A DNA stretch of 39,510 nucleotides from JASMHC01 sp964453855 (GCA_964453855.1 CAYVRN010000021.1:1-39510), one strand, 5' to 3'; shown: positions 24,505 through 32,688, counted from the first letter of the stretch. Numbers and translations are program-made. Notes: generated by a model not told the origin, from the letters alone.

Positions 24505-24667
24505 ATGGATTCTTCATCCATCATCTACAAACGTCACAGATTTTCTGCTTGGGCCATCGCTGAAGCGGTTTGGTTGTACGCCTGATTCAAACTATCCCTG
24601 CTCGAAGTTTAAGAGATACTGCTCTTACGTGTGATCGACGATTCTTACGAGACGATCCAGCGTTGGC
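24505..24667 (+). mobile_element. Decayed N-terminal fragment of an IS6-family transposase
   Basis: Reading from ATG 24505 gives the IS6/IS26-type start (YKRHRFSAWAIAEAVWLY, then FKLSLLEV, EILLLRVID, SYETIQRW), interrupted by TGA and TAA codons. The DDE catalytic domain is missing: the fragment ends where the stop codon of the dmdA-like gene begins at 24668. A dead insertion-sequence scar marking an old recombination point. Confidence 0.75.
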
Positions 24668-25777
24668 TCAGTCGAAGGGCAGGTTTGAAACGTGACCGCT
24701 GCGGGTTTTCCCATCCTGGCTACGTACTGTCACTGCTTGCCCGGCGTTCCAGTGCCCGCGCGCGATCATCGACTGCCCGACATTGCAGTTCAGTCTAGGG
24801 GACCAGATGGCTGATGTGATCTGCCCGACCTGAACATCACCCACCATAACGGGCCAAGGTTTAGAACACGTTGGGCAGGCGCCGCCGTCGAAAGCAACAC
24901 CGCGGATCTGCTGTGTAACCCCATCGGACGCGATTTTTTGCAGCGCTGCCCGCCCTATGTAATCGACCGACCCGTCCAGCGCGCAGAATTTACCCAGCCC
25001 GATTTCCAACGGGTTGTTGTCGCGTGTCATTTCGTTGCCATAGGAAAACAATCCGCCCTCAATCCGCTCAATCAGGTTGGGACATCCGGGTTTGATATCC
25101 AGCGGTTGGCCAGCCTCCCAAATAGCATCCCAAAGGGCGGTGCCAAAGTGCCCACCTTCAAGGTAAATTTCGAACCCGCCCTGTCGGGAATAGCCCGAAC
25201 GCGCGATCAGCTGGCGCGTGCCCTGAAAGTCAATCCAGCCATATTTAAAGAATCCAATATCACGAATGTGCTCTCCGAACAGCCCGGCCAGAAGCTGTTC
25301 GGCCTTTGGTCCTTGCACGGCAAGTGGTGAAACATCTGGTTCACTAACCTTAACGTCCATGCCGCGCCCAAGTGCGAGGCCCATTGCGTAAAGCAATACA
25401 TCGCTGTCAGCAATGGATAGCCAAAACCTGTCTTCAGCCAGTTTCAGCATGACCGGATCGTTGATCAGTCCTGCATTCGCGTCAATGATTGGGATATAAT
25501 AGCAATCACCCACGCGGGCTTTGCCAATATCGCGCGGAGTCATCCATTGGACCAGAGAGGCGGCGTCGGACCCTTCGATTTGAACTTGCCTTTGACAGGA
25601 CACGTCCCAGATCTGCACATGTACGCGCAGGTGCCAGTAATCTTCTTCCACAGAGGTCTGAAATGCCTTGGGTAAAAGCATGTGATTGACCACGGAAAAG
25701 CCGCGAACTCCGACCTGCTCTACCCGGTCGGTAAAGGGCGTGCGGCGAATGCGCCGCGACATGTTCAACCCGTCCAT
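24668..25777 (-). CDS. DmdA-like GcvT-family methyltransferase (DMSP demethylase homologue)
   Basis: 369 residues, the same length class as DmdA. Close in pattern to the dimethylsulfoniopropionate demethylase of marine bacteria: SRRIRRTPF, VVNHMLLP, HVQIWDVSCQRQV, EPDVSPLAVQGP, GGFEIYLEG, IERIEGGLFSYGNEMT and GLGKFC. Members transfer a methyl group from a methylated substrate to tetrahydrofolate. The ATG at 25777 overlaps the upstream stop (TAATG) and gives an N-terminus that lines up residue for residue with DmdA as I recall it. It is last in an operon with a ThDP enzyme and an isourate-hydrolase-like protein, not with dmdBCD, so the substrate may be a different S- or N-methyl compound. Confidence 0.8.
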   Translation of the reverse strand: MDGLNMSRRIRRTPFTDRVEQVGVRGFSVVNHMLLPKAFQTSVEEDYWHLRVHVQIWDVSCQRQVQIEGSDAASLVQWMTPRDIGKARVGDCYYIPIIDANAGLINDPVMLKLAEDRFWLSIADSDVLLYAMGLALGRGMDVKVSEPDVSPLAVQGPKAEQLLAGLFGEHIRDIGFFKYGWIDFQGTRQLIARSGYSRQGGFEIYLEGGHFGTALWDAIWEAGQPLDIKPGCPNLIERIEGGLFSYGNEMTRDNNPLEIGLGKFCALDGSVDYIGRAALQKIASDGVTQQIRGVAFDGGACPTCSKPWPVMVGDVQVGQITSAIWSPRLNCNVGQSMIARGHWNAGQAVTVRSQDGKTRSGHVSNLPFD

Positions 25778-26112
25778 TAGGAAGACATCCATGTCGAATA
25801 GGAATTGGGGTTCAGGATAATCGGCATGTGATAGGCCCCTTCAGCATCAGGCATGACAAAGCGCAACGCGATTTCTTGCACCGTTGCCGTAACCCCGCGT
25901 TGGGACCAATAGGTCGCCGTGTCGAAAACCAGTTCGTAGGAAGTATTCGGATCAATCTGCGCAGACGGGATATCGGCGGCAAGCCGTCCGCCGGCGTCCA
26001 TTACGGCTGTCAACAGGATCCTGCCGGACCCCAGATCGCGCAGGGTCACGCCAATGCCATCGGCATGCGTGCCGTCACTACCGTTCAGTGTATGAGAGGT
26101 TAACTTTGCCAT
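25777..26112 (-). CDS. Transthyretin-like / 5-hydroxyisourate hydrolase-like protein
   Basis: 111 residues, the size of HIU hydrolases. N-terminal TSHTLNGSDGT keeps the catalytic-site His, MDAGGRL the Arg, and AYHMPIILNPNSYSTW the C-terminal His. The YRGS tetrapeptide that marks true HIU hydrolases reads WMSS, so the active site is altered. The start overlaps the ThDP-enzyme stop by one base (TAATG) and its stop overlaps the dmdA-like start. No other urate-pathway genes are present. It may hydrolyse a different cyclic amide or lactone made by its neighbours. Confidence 0.75.
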   Translation of the reverse strand: MAKLTSHTLNGSDGTHADGIGVTLRDLGSGRILLTAVMDAGGRLAADIPSAQIDPNTSYELVFDTATYWSQRGVTATVQEIALRFVMPDAEGAYHMPIILNPNSYSTWMSS

Positions 26113-27830
26113 TACTCAATCGACGCCTTGTCACGTTTGTCCGAGGTTGCGGCGACGATCGGGCTGATCACGCCGCGGCATTTTACATTGACTATTGCCA
26201 CCTTGCCGCTGTCCATCGCGCGCCGCAGCGCAGGAGCAAGCTGATCACGAGTCTCGACCAATTCGCCGTGCCCGCCCATGCCCTCACACATGGAATGGAA
26301 CGGGATATCGCGGAAGTCGGTCGCAAAATGCTTGCCATTGGCAAATAGCCGCTCTTGCTGCTGGCTGATGCAGTCCAGCCCACCGTTGTTGTCGATCACG
26401 ATGGTGATCGGCAGCCCCTCCTGAAACGCTGCCTCGATCGACAGCCCCCCCGACAGGAAGGCCCCATCGCCCGAGATCACAACCACGTTGCGATCTGGAT
26501 GTAACGCCTTGGCCGATATCCCAAACGACACACCGACACCAAGCAGCGAGTAGTTGCCTGGGTGCATGATCCCGCCCAGCTTCTGCCCGCGCCACCCTGC
26601 CATGTTAACCGCGATTTCGGACCAGAAATGGGTGTTACCCCCATCAAAGATCAACCAATCCTCGTCACCCATCTGCGCTTGCACATCCAGCGACAGTTGC
26701 AGCGGATGCATCTTTCCAGGCTTGGCGGTCTCGGCAGCGATGTGGTCATACCACTCGTCGACCCATTCCGCGCGCCGCTGGCGTTGCAGGTCGAACCACG
26801 TGTCCCATGTCCGCCCCACCCCGGCCAGCGCCTCCAGAAACGCGCCCGGATCCGACAACAAAACCTCGTCTGCAGCCTGGTTGTATTCCAGCTCCTCGTG
26901 GCTTCCGTTCACGCACACAAGGGTCTGCCCAGCGGGAAAGAACGGCGGGTTTCCGAAGTTCATCTGATTGTCCAGCCGCCCGCCGACCATCAGCACCAGA
27001 TCGGCCTCGTGAATGGCGGGTTTGCTGGGATGGTATTGATGGAAATCGGCCAACCCCATATAGGCCTCGCATTCCTCGCCCAGCAGCTTGGAGTGATAAG
27101 GAACGTTGAACACCGGCATCCGCAGCGTTTTACCGGTGACCTCTAACTGAGCTTCGGCCTTCGACCACCAGATACCGTGCCCACCAATGATCACCGGGCG
27201 TTCGGCCAGTTTGACCAGCCCCAGCACGTGATCCAGCGCCTGCGGATCTGGCCAGGCCCGGGGCACAGGGCGGGCGGTCCGGTTGAAGGGACGCTCTGCC
27301 AATCCGGCATCTGCTTCGAACGACGAAAACATGATGTCGACCGGCAAAGAGATATGCACCGGACCCGGGTAACCTGTGGTGGCGGCGGTCCAAGCCCGAT
27401 TGACGAATTCGCTGATACGCTCGCCATCTGTGATCTGGACCGAGTATTTCACCAGCGGCGCGGCGATTGCCACGTCGTCGATCTCCTTGAATCCCCCTGC
27501 CCCTTGACGCTTCAGTGTGGATGATCCGGTGACGAAAATGACCGGACTGCGCTCGCCGCCTGCCTCAAGCATCGCGGGCACCGCATTGGCAAAGCCTTCC
27601 GGGCCGACAAGGCAGATGGTCGGCTTGCGACTGATCCGGGCATGGCCATCCGCCAAATGCCCGGCGATCTGTTCGTGCGGACAGTTGATCACCGGCATCT
27701 GGCATTCCATGAAACCTTCAAGCGCCGGATTGCAGAATCCTCCGGCAAGAGTAAACGCGTGTTCGACGCCCTTCTCTTTGAACGCCCGAGCCAGTAAGGC
27801 CCCTCCGCGAAGTTTCGAGTTTTCAGCCAT
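26112..27830 (-). CDS. Thiamine-diphosphate enzyme of the acetolactate synthase / 2-hydroxyacyl-CoA lyase type
   Basis: 572 residues with the three domains of ThDP decarboxylase/ligases. Catalytic Glu in CPHEQIAGH (E53), middle-domain VIIGGHGIWW, and the metal-ThDP motif GDGAFLSGGLSIEAAF...NN. It resembles acetolactate synthase, glyoxylate carboligase and oxalyl-CoA decarboxylase-type proteins without matching one subgroup that I can name; it is not a typical sulfoacetaldehyde acetyltransferase. ATG at 27830 chosen, with GGAG upstream; a GTG at 27836 is also possible. With the upstream alpha-hydroxyacid oxidase, which would supply a 2-oxoacid, decarboxylation or ligation of that 2-oxoacid is a reasonable guess. 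Confidence 0.82.
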   Translation of the reverse strand: MAENSKLRGGALLARAFKEKGVEHAFTLAGGFCNPALEGFMECQMPVINCPHEQIAGHLADGHARISRKPTICLVGPEGFANAVPAMLEAGGERSPVIFVTGSSTLKRQGAGGFKEIDDVAIAAPLVKYSVQITDGERISEFVNRAWTAATTGYPGPVHISLPVDIMFSSFEADAGLAERPFNRTARPVPRAWPDPQALDHVLGLVKLAERPVIIGGHGIWWSKAEAQLEVTGKTLRMPVFNVPYHSKLLGEECEAYMGLADFHQYHPSKPAIHEADLVLMVGGRLDNQMNFGNPPFFPAGQTLVCVNGSHEELEYNQAADEVLLSDPGAFLEALAGVGRTWDTWFDLQRQRRAEWVDEWYDHIAAETAKPGKMHPLQLSLDVQAQMGDEDWLIFDGGNTHFWSEIAVNMAGWRGQKLGGIMHPGNYSLLGVGVSFGISAKALHPDRNVVVISGDGAFLSGGLSIEAAFQEGLPITIVIDNNGGLDCISQQQERLFANGKHFATDFRDIPFHSMCEGMGGHGELVETRDQLAPALRRAMDSGKVAIVNVKCRGVISPIVAATSDKRDKASIE

Positions 27831-27851
27831 CGTCACTTATCTCCTGCGCAT

Positions 27852-28973
27852 TCAGGCGCGTTTATGGGCAATCTTGATATCGGTTTCCTGTTTCGACAAC
27901 GGCAAAACTTCTGTTTGCCACAGGCATGTTTCGTCTAACTGGTTTATAGAATTCACACCAAGCTGTGCCATCGCAACACTGATGTCACCTGCAATGGCGT
28001 CAACCAATGCTGCAAGCCCGACCGCACCTTCAGCCGCCAGCGCCTGCAGGACCGGACGCCCGAGCATCACGAAATCCGCGCCAAGGGCTAGGGCTTTGAC
28101 AACATCCTCGCCACTGCGCAGCCCGCTGTCGAAGATTAGCGGATAGTCTGGTCCGACGGCGCTACGGATCGGCGGCAAAAGGTCGATCGCCGCAGGAGCG
28201 CTGTCAAGTTGCCGCCCACCGTGGTTTGATACGTAAACCGCATCGGCCCCTGCCCCGCGGATGCGTTTAGCATCGGCTGCCGAGGTGACACCCTTTACGA
28301 TCAGGTTGCCCGGCCAAAGCTTGCGCAGGCGGTCAAGAAAGGCCCAGTCAGCGCCGGCTCGGCTTGCATTTCGATCAAAGTTTGCACCCGCTTTGGCGTC
28401 AAAGTTCCTTGGGCTTGGCGCTCCGTTTATCAGCGTGGCAAGGGACCATCGCGGATGCAGGGCGAAATCTAGAAACTGTCTGGGGCCGATCCGGAAAGGT
28501 ACCGTGAATCCATTGCGCAAATCCCTCATGCGGCGAGCCACCTGAGGTACGTCAACGGTCAGCACAAGAGTATCGTAGCCAGAGGTTTTTGCGCGATCCA
28601 CGAGGGCTAGGGACTGCTCCATGGATTGCCCGACGTAAAGCTGAAACCACGCGTTTTCCCCGGCCCATTCGCGCATTTCTTCAATGGTGCTGGAGGCGGC
28701 AGACGACAGGCAAACAGGCAGGTTGCGCTGTTTGCCTAATTCCCCGAGGAATGCATCGGCATTGGGGCAAGCAAGGTTGCACATCCCCATCGGGGCAATG
28801 CCAAACGGAAGATCATAACTGCGGCCCAGCAATTGCGTCTTCAGCGACCGGTCACGAACATCGGCCATGACACGTGGCTGCAACATGATATCGTCAAAGC
28901 GGCTTGTGTTTCGCATAGCGGACACTTCGCGCCCGGCGGCTCCTTCGATGAAGTCAAATACCAACCGTGGCAA
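27852..28973 (-). CDS. FMN-dependent alpha-hydroxyacid oxidase/dehydrogenase; true start unclear
   Basis: 373 residues from the first usable start codon (TTG 28973), but homology extends upstream. LldD/glycolate-oxidase family: APMGMCNLACPNAD, active-site VSNHGGRQLDS, IFDSGLRSGEDVVKALALGAD. It oxidises an L-2-hydroxyacid to a 2-oxoacid using FMN. In-frame sequence upstream continues as family-like protein (ARDARRLARNRLPRLVFDF, and INLDRIAVIGRKG further up) to a stop near 29105, yet has no ATG, GTG or TTG; only CTG (29099) or ATT (29096) could serve. Either a rare start codon, a 1-base shift from ATG 29112, or a damaged gene. First enzyme gene after lysR. Confidence 0.75.
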   Translation of the reverse strand: MPRLVFDFIEGAAGREVSAMRNTSRFDDIMLQPRVMADVRDRSLKTQLLGRSYDLPFGIAPMGMCNLACPNADAFLGELGKQRNLPVCLSSAASSTIEEMREWAGENAWFQLYVGQSMEQSLALVDRAKTSGYDTLVLTVDVPQVARRMRDLRNGFTVPFRIGPRQFLDFALHPRWSLATLINGAPSPRNFDAKAGANFDRNASRAGADWAFLDRLRKLWPGNLIVKGVTSAADAKRIRGAGADAVYVSNHGGRQLDSAPAAIDLLPPIRSAVGPDYPLIFDSGLRSGEDVVKALALGADFVMLGRPVLQALAAEGAVGLAALVDAIAGDISVAMAQLGVNSINQLDETCLWQTEVLPLSKQETDIKIAHKRA

Positions 28974-29165
28974 TCGGTTTCTCGCCAGTCGGCGAGCGTC
29001 ACGTGCGTCGCGTATTCGGCTTTCCGGTTTTGTTTTGGACTTGGATGCGATTGGCTTGCCCTTTCGACCAATAACAGCAATTCGATCTAGGTTAATCAGC
29101 CCTATTTCTCATCGACAAATAGAATTCTCGAAAAAGGGTATACTCAAATCCTATAAGAACCCTGC

Positions 29166-30083
29166 TCAGCGATATTTCCGGACCTCGGCCACTCTGCTGT
29201 CCAATTGTCCGGACAACACATCAACCAAGGCAAGCGCAGCACGGGAAAGGCGGTCCCGCCCCGGAGCGATCAGCGACACATGATATGTCAGCTCCTGTTG
29301 CACTGACCGGAACACCACGCCGCCCGTTCGCACGGTTTGCTCGGCGGTGAAAGGATCGCAGATCGCCAAGACCCCGGTTTCGCGTACCAGTGCCCCGGTT
29401 ACAGGCATGTTTGTAGCCGACAAACGAGACCTACGTTGAAGTCGCTCTGCGAGTTCCCGATCCATGGCCATCATACTATCTGGAAAAGCTCCGCCAAAGG
29501 TCACAAACTCTTCTGTGTCGGCCAACTGCTCAAGGTCTACAGGTCCATTCTCATCTGCCAGCTCGTGGTCCTCAGGGATCAGGCATACATAGGGCACGGC
29601 AGTTTGGTAAAGAACTTCGACACCGTCATAGGGAGGTTCACGCCCAACGATGCCCAGTTCGATTTGGTGCATCTGAACGGCTTCAAGTATCGCTGGCGTG
29701 TTCCTGCATTGGATCATAAGCCTAATATCGGGCAGATGACGCCGCAAGACTCCCACGGCTTTGGGCAGTTCTATGGCCGCGATGGATTGGATTGTACCAA
29801 CGTTGATTTGGTCCGCGTTTGTGGTGCGAATTGCATCTGCCAGCTCTTGTAGCCGGTCAATGCCCACAAACATGCCCTCAACTCCCTGATAAAAGGTCTT
29901 GGCCTCAACTGTCGGGGCAAGCCCGCGTCCAGAACGCAGGAACAGTGGAAACCCGATGGCTTGTTCCAGATCTGCAATCAACCTGCTGACGCTGGGCTGA
30001 GATATATGCATCATCGCCGCGGCTTCCGTTATGGATCCGCTGCGCATCGTCGCGCGAAAGGCTTCCAGTTGTCGCATATTCAT
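29166..30083 (-). CDS. LysR-family transcriptional regulator
   Basis: 305 residues. N-terminal winged helix: MNMRQLEAFRATMRSGSITEAA, MHISQPSVSRLIADLEQ and LFLRSGRGLAPT; then a LysR substrate-binding domain (about 95-295). ATG at 30083, with a second ATG two codons in. It lies upstream of, and in the same direction as, the hydroxyacid oxidase operon with a gap of about 70 bp, so it may be the first gene of that operon or its separate regulator. Effector unknown; a 2-hydroxyacid or the methylated substrate of the DmdA-like enzyme are guesses. Confidence 0.88.
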   Translation of the reverse strand: MNMRQLEAFRATMRSGSITEAAAMMHISQPSVSRLIADLEQAIGFPLFLRSGRGLAPTVEAKTFYQGVEGMFVGIDRLQELADAIRTTNADQINVGTIQSIAAIELPKAVGVLRRHLPDIRLMIQCRNTPAILEAVQMHQIELGIVGREPPYDGVEVLYQTAVPYVCLIPEDHELADENGPVDLEQLADTEEFVTFGGAFPDSMMAMDRELAERLQRRSRLSATNMPVTGALVRETGVLAICDPFTAEQTVRTGGVVFRSVQQELTYHVSLIAPGRDRLSRAALALVDVLSGQLDSRVAEVRKYR

Positions 30084-30395
30084 AGTGAAAAAGTATAACT
30101 TATAAAAACTGATTTGCCATAGCTATGTATTTGAGGGCGNNNNNNNNNNNNNNNNNNNNNNNNNNNNNNNNNNNNNNNNNNNNNNNNNNNNNNNNNNNNN
30201 NNNNNNNNNNNNNNNNNNNNNNNNNNNNNNNNNNNNNNNTGACCGATCGCGATAAACTTTCGTCATCAGTCAGGCACGGTTTTCGAAAGCGGTTTTATTC
30301 TTGGATGACTCTTGAAAATGCCCTGTGATTTTCACCACCGCACTTTGACGAATAGTAGAAGCCCACTCCACCAGAACCGGTTATGCCTACTCTCC
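30084..30395. other. Intergenic region containing the second assembly gap
   Basis: 312 bp between two regulators. The 100 N at 30140-30239 hide an unknown length. No duplicated flanks are visible here, unlike the first gap, so real sequence may be missing, for example a repeated insertion sequence. The readable flanks contain no recognisable gene. Confidence 0.7.
30140..30239. other. Assembly gap of 100 N
   Basis: Run of exactly 100 N between the divergent-side ends of lysR (start) and the glxA-type gene (end). Size unknown. Confidence 0.95.
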
Positions 30396-31307
30396 CTAGC
30401 CGCTGTATCGTAGATGCCGCGGCGTTGTTCCGAATTCTCGCTTGAATGCTCGGGTCATCGCGCTTGCATTTTCATATCCACAACGACCCGCAATCTCGGA
30501 CACTGTTTGACCCGAATCCTGCACAAGTTTGCGGGCTAGGTTTAGTCTAAGTCGCTGGTAAACCGCCTGAGGACCCGCATCCAATTCGGCCTTCATTCGG
30601 GTCTCTAACGTTTTTTGCGAGCACCCGACCTGCTTTGCGATGGCCGTTATGGGAAGCGGAGTTTCAAGATTTTCCTGCATAAGTGCAATAGCGCGGTTCA
30701 CCGACCGATTTCTGATCGTTTGGCTCGAGGCATGCGACCGCGCCGAATCCCGCACCATGAACAGTTGTGCAACTTCGATCGACAGCATTTTGCCATGGGC
30801 TTCGGCGATCAGGTGCATGGCAAGATCAAACGCCGCCATCGCGCCCGAGCAGGTGATGCGGTCTCCATCGCATACAAAACGCTCTCGCCGAACCTCGATT
30901 TCGGGAAATTCCTCGGCAAAGCTGGTCAACTCTTCCCAGTGGATGGTGGCTTCTTTGCCCTCCAGCAATCCAGCGCGGGCCAGAAGCCAACTACCGGTAT
31001 CCAGACCCGCAAGCTGTTTGTAACGACTGGCCGCGCTTCGCAACTGGGTTGAAACTTTGGGCCGGTCGATCGCTCGAAACCCGTAGGACGGCAAAATCGC
31101 CAAAAGATCGCCATGGGTGTTTGGCAAAGCGCAATGCGGTGCCACGGTCATGCCACTTGAACTGATCGCTGGCTGACCGTCCAGCGTCAGGAAACGCCAA
31201 CTATAAAGCGGCTTTCCAGACAACATATTCGCCGCCCGCAGAGGCTCGACCATGTTGGCAAGACAATGGTTCGAGAAGTTGTCGAAAATCAGGAAATCAA
31301 AATCCAC
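30396..31307 (-). CDS. GlxA-type AraC-family regulator (GATase1-AraC, CdhR-like)
   Basis: 303 residues. Residues 1 to about 170 form a DJ-1/PfpI-like domain (MDFDFLIFDNFSNHCLANMVEP...; the nucleophile position in GLDTGSWLLA lacks Cys, as expected for a sensor). Residues about 205-300 hold the AraC double helix-turn-helix (PLPITAIAKQVGCSQKTLE and SEIAGRCGYENASAMTRAFK). Regulators of this build control carnitine, glycine betaine and arginine catabolism in Pseudomonas (CdhR, GbdR, ArgR). It is divergent from the acyl-CoA dehydrogenase operon and probably activates it. The palindrome at 31332 lies between them. Confidence 0.88.
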   Translation of the reverse strand: MDFDFLIFDNFSNHCLANMVEPLRAANMLSGKPLYSWRFLTLDGQPAISSSGMTVAPHCALPNTHGDLLAILPSYGFRAIDRPKVSTQLRSAASRYKQLAGLDTGSWLLARAGLLEGKEATIHWEELTSFAEEFPEIEVRRERFVCDGDRITCSGAMAAFDLAMHLIAEAHGKMLSIEVAQLFMVRDSARSHASSQTIRNRSVNRAIALMQENLETPLPITAIAKQVGCSQKTLETRMKAELDAGPQAVYQRLRLNLARKLVQDSGQTVSEIAGRCGYENASAMTRAFKREFGTTPRHLRYSG

Positions 31308-31331
31308 CGAGCCTCACATAATTACGAATAC

Positions 31332-31356
31332 TGCATGATTAAATACTAATCTTGCA
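31332..31356. promoter_or_regulatory. 25-bp near-palindrome in the divergent promoter region
   Basis: Arms TGCA-T-GATTA and TAATC-T-TGCA around AATAC: nine of ten arm positions pair. It sits between the GlxA-type regulator and the acyl-CoA dehydrogenase gene, about 60 bp before the ATG, the expected place for an activator or autoregulatory site. Confidence 0.4.
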
Positions 31357-31414
31357 CGTCAAATAGCACAAGTTTCGGTTTCCTCGTGGGGAACCCAAAA
31401 TCGGAGACACCTGC

Positions 31415-32575
31415 ATGCATTTTGGCCTGAGCGAAGAACAAGAAATGATTGTCTCGACTGTCCGCAGCTTTGTGGAAAACGAGATATACCCCCATGAGGC
31501 CGAAGTTGAACGCACTGGCCAAGTTCCGCATGAACTGGGCGAGCAGATTAAACAGAAATGTATTGATCTTGGCTTTTACGCTTGCAACTTCCCCGAGGAG
31601 GTCGGTGGCGCGGGTCTGTCGCATCTCGATTTTACCTTGGTAGAACGTGAATTGGGGCGTGGATCAATGGCGCTGACCCATTTCTTTGGTCGCCCGCAGA
31701 ATATCCTGATGGCTTGTAACGACGAGCAGCGCGAACGCTATCTTTTGCCGGCCGTTCGCGGTGAAAAGATGGATGCACTTGCGATGACCGAGCCGGATGC
31801 CGGATCGGATGTGCGCGGCATGAAATGTCAGGCGCAACGGAATGGCGGGGATTGGGTCATCAACGGTTCGAAGCATTTCATCTCGGGCGCCGAACATGCC
31901 GACTTTTTCATCGTATTTATCGCAACCGGCGTGGACGAGACCCCGAAAGGACCTAAAAAACGCATCACCACATTTCTTGTGGATCGCGGCACACCCGGGT
32001 TTGAGGTACGCGACGGGTACAACTCGGTCAGCCACAAGGGCTACAAGAACTGCATCCTCAGCTTTGATGACTGCCGGTTGTCCGACGCGCAGGTGCTCGG
32101 AGACGTTGATGGCGGTTTTGCCGTAATGAACGAGTGGCTCTATGCGACCCGTTTGACTGTGGCCGCTTTCTCGGTTGGGCGCGCACGCCGCTGCTTTGAT
32201 TATGCCCTGAATTACGCCGCCGAGCGCAAGCAATTCGGGCAACCCATAGGGAAATTCCAGGGGGTTGGCTTCCAGATTGCCGACATGATCACTGAAATCG
32301 ACGCGGCAGATTGGCTGACCCTGGCAGCGGCATGGCGACTGGATCAGGGCTTGCCGTCGAACCGCGAAATCGCCTCGGCCAAGCTTTATGCTTCCGAGGC
32401 GCTTGCACGGGTCACTGACACCACCTTGCAGATTTTCGGAGGTATGGGCCTGATGGACGACTTCCCGATTGAACGTTTTTGGCGGGACGCGCGGGTCGAA
32501 CGGATTTGGGACGGCACAAGCGAGATCCAGCGCCATATCATCAGCCGCGATCTTTTGCGACCGTTGGGGGCGTGA
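31415..32575 (+). CDS. Acyl-CoA dehydrogenase (candidate gamma-butyrobetainyl-CoA dehydrogenase)
   Basis: 386 residues, standard ACAD. AMTEPDAGSDVRGM and NGSKHFISGAEHADF are the FAD/substrate motifs; RIWDGTSEIQR has Asp (D366) at the usual catalytic Glu place, with the base possibly supplied by it. CGGAGAC precedes the ATG. It starts an operon with an ADP-forming CoA ligase and a CaiD-like hydratase, under a CdhR-like regulator. That set fits oxidation of gamma-butyrobetainyl-CoA to crotonobetainyl-CoA on the way to carnitine (compare BcoAB), but an ordinary short-chain acyl-CoA substrate cannot be excluded. Confidence 0.85.
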   Translation: MHFGLSEEQEMIVSTVRSFVENEIYPHEAEVERTGQVPHELGEQIKQKCIDLGFYACNFPEEVGGAGLSHLDFTLVERELGRGSMALTHFFGRPQNILMACNDEQRERYLLPAVRGEKMDALAMTEPDAGSDVRGMKCQAQRNGGDWVINGSKHFISGAEHADFFIVFIATGVDETPKGPKKRITTFLVDRGTPGFEVRDGYNSVSHKGYKNCILSFDDCRLSDAQVLGDVDGGFAVMNEWLYATRLTVAAFSVGRARRCFDYALNYAAERKQFGQPIGKFQGVGFQIADMITEIDAADWLTLAAAWRLDQGLPSNREIASAKLYASEALARVTDTTLQIFGGMGLMDDFPIERFWRDARVERIWDGTSEIQRHIISRDLLRPLGA

Positions 32576-32610
32576 TCGTGTTTCGAATGGACTTTGTCCA
32601 TCCGACAATG

Positions 32611-32633
32611 GCGAGAGGGCGCGGCCCTCTCGC
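32611..32633. repeat. Perfect 10-bp inverted repeat (hairpin)
   Basis: GCGAGAGGGC / GCCCTCTCGC with a 3-nt loop, 36 bp after the acyl-CoA dehydrogenase stop. Strong hairpin without a T-run; may stabilise the upstream mRNA or attenuate transcription before the ligase gene. Confidence 0.55.
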
Positions 32634-32664
32634 GCTCTCCCGAGGTATTTGGAGCAAGCTAAAG
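32634..32664 (+). repeat. Roseobacter-type intergenic repeat, forward copy
   Basis: Segment around CTCTCCCGAGGTATTTGGAG resembles the small GC-rich-then-GTATTT repeat common between Rhodobacteraceae genes. A reverse-oriented copy lies at 32793-32824. Confidence 0.4.
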
Positions 32665-32688
32665 AGCGCATTTAGCAGGAAAGGCGAA

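Noticed and set aside
26112..27830. ThDP enzyme as sulfoacetaldehyde acetyltransferase (Xsc) or sulfopyruvate decarboxylase completing the sulfosugar route
   Set aside because: Its N-terminal and active-site segments do not look like Xsc, and sulfopyruvate decarboxylase is a smaller two-part enzyme; a different operon and strand also argue against it.
31664..32671. Long 335-codon open frame on the minus strand opposite the acyl-CoA dehydrogenase
   Set aside because: It mirrors the codon periodicity of a clear ACAD gene on the plus strand, shows no family motif and has an unlikely composition.
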